Origin: an uncultured Paracoccaceae bacterium
Lineage (GTDB): Bacteria; Pseudomonadota; Alphaproteobacteria; Rhodobacterales; Rhodobacteraceae
NCBI GenBank assembly: GCA_947503935.1
Contig: CANNFR010000003.1
Coordinates: forward strand, 1-64,000
DNA length: 64,000 bases
Direction of reading: 5' to 3'
A program made the translations under genes and the position numbers. Numbering within the stretch: the first letter of the stretch is position 1; every line of letters begins with the position of its first letter. Below, piece after piece: positions 60,751 through 64,000 of this stretch. The notes beneath the pieces were generated by a model. It ran no database searches, was not told the origin of the DNA, and saw nothing but the letters and a program-made list of their open reading frames with translations.

Positions 60751-61212
60751 TCAAATGCCAAGCGGGCCCGGTCTGCGTTCCTCTGAGAGAAGCACGTTGG
60801 CTTCCACTTGGCCGACGCCCGGCAAGGTCATGATCCGACGTCTGAGGACCCGCTCGAAATCGGGCAGGTCGCGGGCGACGACCCTGAGGCGGTAGTCATA
60901 GAGGCCGAGGACATGCTGCACCGTCTGAACCTCGGGGATGGCGGTGACGGCGCGCTCAAAATCCTCGAGGCTGACGCGGCCTTTGGTGGCCAGCTTCACG
61001 CCCAGAAAGACGGTTACGCCGAAGCCCAATGCTTCGCGGTCCAGAACCAGACGCCGGCCCGCAAGGATGCCCGCTTCCTCCAGCCGCTTGATGCGCCGCC
61101 AGGTCGCGGGCTGCGACAGGCCCAGCCGGCGACCCAGCGCGCCTGCGCTTTCGGTGGCGTCGCGGGCCAGCGCGCCGAGGATCTGACGGTCTGTCTGGTC
61201 GAGGTCGATCAC
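60751..61212 (-). CDS. Lrp/AsnC family regulator, second of a coupled pair
   Basis: A 153-aa regulator. HTH at the N-terminus (LDQTDRQILGALARDATESAGALGRRLGLSQPATWRRIKRLEE, read in parts), then the RAM ligand domain ending VEANVLLSEE. It overlaps the first Lrp gene by ATGA, so the two proteins are made together and could form hetero-oligomers. The ligand is probably an amino acid, by family. Confidence 0.92.
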   Translation of the reverse strand: MIDLDQTDRQILGALARDATESAGALGRRLGLSQPATWRRIKRLEEAGILAGRRLVLDREALGFGVTVFLGVKLATKGRVSLEDFERAVTAIPEVQTVQHVLGLYDYRLRVVARDLPDFERVLRRRIMTLPGVGQVEANVLLSEERRPGPLGI

Positions 61213-61664
61213 AGCGGCAGGCTTTCATTGGACTTGATCGCGGCGACATGCATCAGCGCCTCGATATCGGCGATATGGGGCAGGGTCAGGATGCGGGTGC
61301 GGTAGACCTGCTGATAGTGGCTCATGTCGCGGGCGATGACGTTCAGCCGCACATCGACGCGGCCGAGAAATGTCTGGATCTCGATCACCTCCGGCACCAT
61401 CCGGGCGGCCTCGAGGAATTCGTCGAAGGCCCGCGGGTTGGTCTTGTCGAGCGTCACGCGCAGCGAAACCTCGACCGCCCAACCAAGCGCGGGCCAGCTG
61501 ATGATGGCCTCTTCACCCCGGATGATGCCACGTGCTCGGAGCTTATCGAGCCGCCGCCAGGCGGTCGCGGGAGTGAGGCCCGCGCGGGCGGCCAGATCGG
61601 CCGGTTTGGCCGCGGGATCAGCCTGAAAATGCCGTAGAAGGCGCCTGTCTGTATCGTCCAGCAT
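61209..61664 (-). CDS. Lrp/AsnC family regulator, first of a coupled pair
   Basis: A 151-aa regulator. The HTH is LDDTDRRLLRHFQADPAAKPADLAARAGLTPATAWRRLDKL, seen in parts. The RAM domain follows (VSLRVTLDKTNPRAFDEFLEAARMVPEV, DVRLNVIARDMSHYQQV). The start at 61664 begins MLDDTDRRLL. It is divergent from ilvC across 131 bases with a perfect palindrome, so it may sense branched-chain amino acids and control ilvC. Confidence 0.92.
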   Translation of the reverse strand: MLDDTDRRLLRHFQADPAAKPADLAARAGLTPATAWRRLDKLRARGIIRGEEAIISWPALGWAVEVSLRVTLDKTNPRAFDEFLEAARMVPEVIEIQTFLGRVDVRLNVIARDMSHYQQVYRTRILTLPHIADIEALMHVAAIKSNESLPL

Positions 61665-61695
61665 GAATTTTGCGCCTATCGGTCGTTCTGGGCAT

Positions 61696-61714
61696 GATTT
61701 TTCGCAGAAAAATC
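61696..61714. promoter_or_regulatory. palindrome between the Lrp pair and ilvC
   Basis: GATTTTTC and GAAAAATC pair exactly around GCA. The size and AT-rich symmetry suit an Lrp-type operator. It is 32 bases from the Lrp start and 82 from ilvC. The centre TTC-GCA-GAA is the reverse of the TTC-TGC-GAA core of the hairpins after glpR. Confidence 0.6.
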
Positions 61715-61741
61715 GGATATCGTCAAATAATGAACACGTAA

Positions 61742-62818
<1,077 letters not shown>

Positions 62819-62861
62819 GCCCTGGCCGACCCCCGCGATAAGCGGGTCGCAGCCGAAAATG

Positions 62862-62887
62862 GAGGCCGTCCCCTCCGGGGCGGCCTC
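62862..62887 (+). terminator. terminator-like hairpin after ilvC
   Basis: GAGGCCG and CGGCCTC pair at the ends with CCCC/GGGG inside. It follows the ilvC stop by about 43 bases. ATTGGGTTT follows, a weak U-tract. Confidence 0.65.
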
Positions 62888-62918
62888 ATTGGGTTTCGCT
62901 GGGCGCATGAGAGCTTAT

Positions 62919-62937
62919 GTTGAGGGTAACACTCAAC
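62919..62937. promoter_or_regulatory. inverted repeat upstream of the subtilase gene
   Basis: GTTGAG and CTCAAC flank seven bases. It ends 18 bases before the protease ATG, too close for an activator site but suited to a repressor or a 5' UTR hairpin. The size resembles MerR-family dyads; no such regulator is nearby. Confidence 0.35.
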
Positions 62938-62954
62938 TTCTGGAGGATCGTCGC

Positions 62955-64000
62955 ATGACCAACCCGCTTCTCGACGCGCTGCGCCCGCAACCGACCGGCG
63001 GGCTGATCGTGACCTTCAAGGAAGGGGTCGAGCATGCCCATCAGGAGGGTTGCCTGCGCGACGCCGTGGGGGCGGGTGTGCGGACCTTGTCGGCCGATGA
63101 CCCCTGCATCGGCCAGATCAATCCGGATGTGCCCTCGGTTCTGATCGGCTCGGCGGGCATCGGCGTGGTCTCGGATGCGGTCGAAACGCAAGCTGCGCAT
63201 CAACGTCTGCTGACCCATGATGTCGTGCAGGACGTCCGGCCCGAATTCTGGATGTTCGCCTTGGATGTGTTTGAGGATACGGCCGAGGCCACCTGGGGCT
63301 TGCAGGCCGTGGGCGCGCCGGCCGATGAGGCTGCGGGGCGGGGCATCAAGGTCTGCGTGCTCGACACCGGAATTGACCTTGGTCACCCGGATTATGAGGG
63401 GCGCCAGATCGTGGCGCGCAGTTTTGTCACCGGAGAAACGGAGAATGATGGCAACGGCCACGGCACCCACTGCGCGGGTTCGGCGGCAGGCCGGTCGCCC
63501 TCGGGCAATGTTCCGCGCTACGGCGTAGCGCCGGGGGCCGAGCTTTATGTCGGCAAGGTCTTGGGCGATCAGGGCTCGGGGCGCGAACGCGATATTCTGG
63601 CGGGCATGCTCTGGGCGATCAACGAAGGCTGCGAGGTGATCTCGATGTCGCTCGGCCGCGCGGTGCGCGAAGGCGAATTGCCATCGCAGGATTATGAGCG
63701 GCTGGGTCAGATGGCGCTGGACCGCGGATCGCTGATCATCGCGGCGGCGGGCAATGACAGCGCGCGGCGCTATGGCTACGTGGCCCCTGTCGGGGCGCCT
63801 GCGAATTCCGTTTCGATCATGGCGGTGGCGGCTGTGGACCAGGGCCTCGATGTGGCCGAGTTCTCGTCAAGCGGTGTGAACGGGCAGGGCGGCGAGGTGA
63901 ATGTGGCGGCCCCCGGCGTGGGCGTCTTTTCATCGGTGCCAATGCCCGAGCTCTACCGGATTCTGCGCGGCACCAGCATGGCCTGTCCGCATGTGGCGGG
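62955..64000 (+). CDS. subtilisin-like serine protease (S8), cut by the window end
   Basis: The first 348 residues of a peptidase S8 protein. All three catalytic residues are visible: D137 in VCVLDTGIDLGHPD, His near 172 in GHGTHCAG and S341 in GTSMACPHVAG. The oxyanion Asn is in IAAAGND. No signal peptide is apparent; the first 125 residues could be a pro- or accessory region. GGAGG lies seven bases before the ATG at 62955. The C-terminal part is missing beyond 64000. Confidence 0.9.
   Translation, partial: MTNPLLDALRPQPTGGLIVTFKEGVEHAHQEGCLRDAVGAGVRTLSADDPCIGQINPDVPSVLIGSAGIGVVSDAVETQAAHQRLLTHDVVQDVRPEFWMFALDVFEDTAEATWGLQAVGAPADEAAGRGIKVCVLDTGIDLGHPDYEGRQIVARSFVTGETENDGNGHGTHCAGSAAGRSPSGNVPRYGVAPGAELYVGKVLGDQGSGRERDILAGMLWAINEGCEVISMSLGRAVREGELPSQDYERLGQMALDRGSLIIAAAGNDSARRYGYVAPVGAPANSVSIMAVAAVDQGLDVAEFSSSGVNGQGGEVNVAAPGVGVFSSVPMPELYRILRGTSMACPHVA

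Overview
The window is high-GC alphaproteobacterial chromosome, most like the Rhodobacteraceae/Roseobacter group. The main reasons are a TRAP transporter, an argD-GNAT-argF order, a GlpSTPQV-type glycerol ABC importer, class I KARI beside Lrp-type regulators, and operons packed with ATGA/TGATG stop-start overlaps. The 3' end of the window cuts a subtilisin-like protease. I see no rRNA, no credible tRNA and no CRISPR array.

Layout. 0-3 kb: a truncated ExoD fragment, then a QseBC/PmrAB-like two-component operon ending in a 45-aa membrane protein and a periplasmic OB-fold protein. 3.8-11.8 kb: a catabolic operon (FAD monooxygenase, SDR, aldehyde dehydrogenase, three-part TRAP transporter, maleate isomerase-like enzyme) divergent from a GntR/HutC regulator. 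11.9-12.7 kb: a small prophage remnant (HNH nuclease and terminase-associated HTH protein). 13.1-18.3 kb: a plus-strand module with a repeat-containing periplasmic protein, an EF-hand protein, an ECF sigma factor, a likely anti-sigma factor, a CnrX/CpxP-like sensor, and a DUF1800/DUF1501 pair. 18.3-22.6 kb: an unknown protein, DJ-1/PfpI and CurA-like enzymes, a ClbS/DfsB-like protein and a small membrane protein. 22.8-32.8 kb: housekeeping genes (argD, GNAT, argF, an unknown helical protein, gnd, an SGNH hydrolase, hrpB, meaB). 33.2-38.0 kb: an unusual module with a 143-aa unknown protein, two dynamin-type GTPases and a Roadblock/LC7-like protein; this is the best candidate for an undescribed system.

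38.0-49.1 kb is a LacI-controlled minus-strand operon. It carries a TIM-barrel isomerase, a Gfo/Idh/MocA dehydrogenase, an ABC importer with two different ATPases, a VOC protein and a fused dihydroxyacetone-type kinase. It probably takes up and phosphorylates a polyol or short sugar. 49.2-59.8 kb is the glycerol operon glpD-S-T-P-Q-(110-aa unknown)-DUF2160-V-K-Fe-ADH. It is divergent from glpR, with phased TTTTCG-type repeats between them. The two importers look like paralogous designs. In GlpS/GlpT one of the two composite ATP sites looks degenerate. 60.7-64 kb: a translationally coupled pair of Lrp/AsnC regulators divergent from ilvC across a perfect palindrome, then the start of a subtilase.

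Several intergenic regions hold small dispersed elements: AAATATCC-type GC-rich hairpins, palindromes with a TTC-TGC-GAA core, and degenerate sequence that shares short words between distant sites. All functional calls come from reading motifs and gene order; no database search was run.
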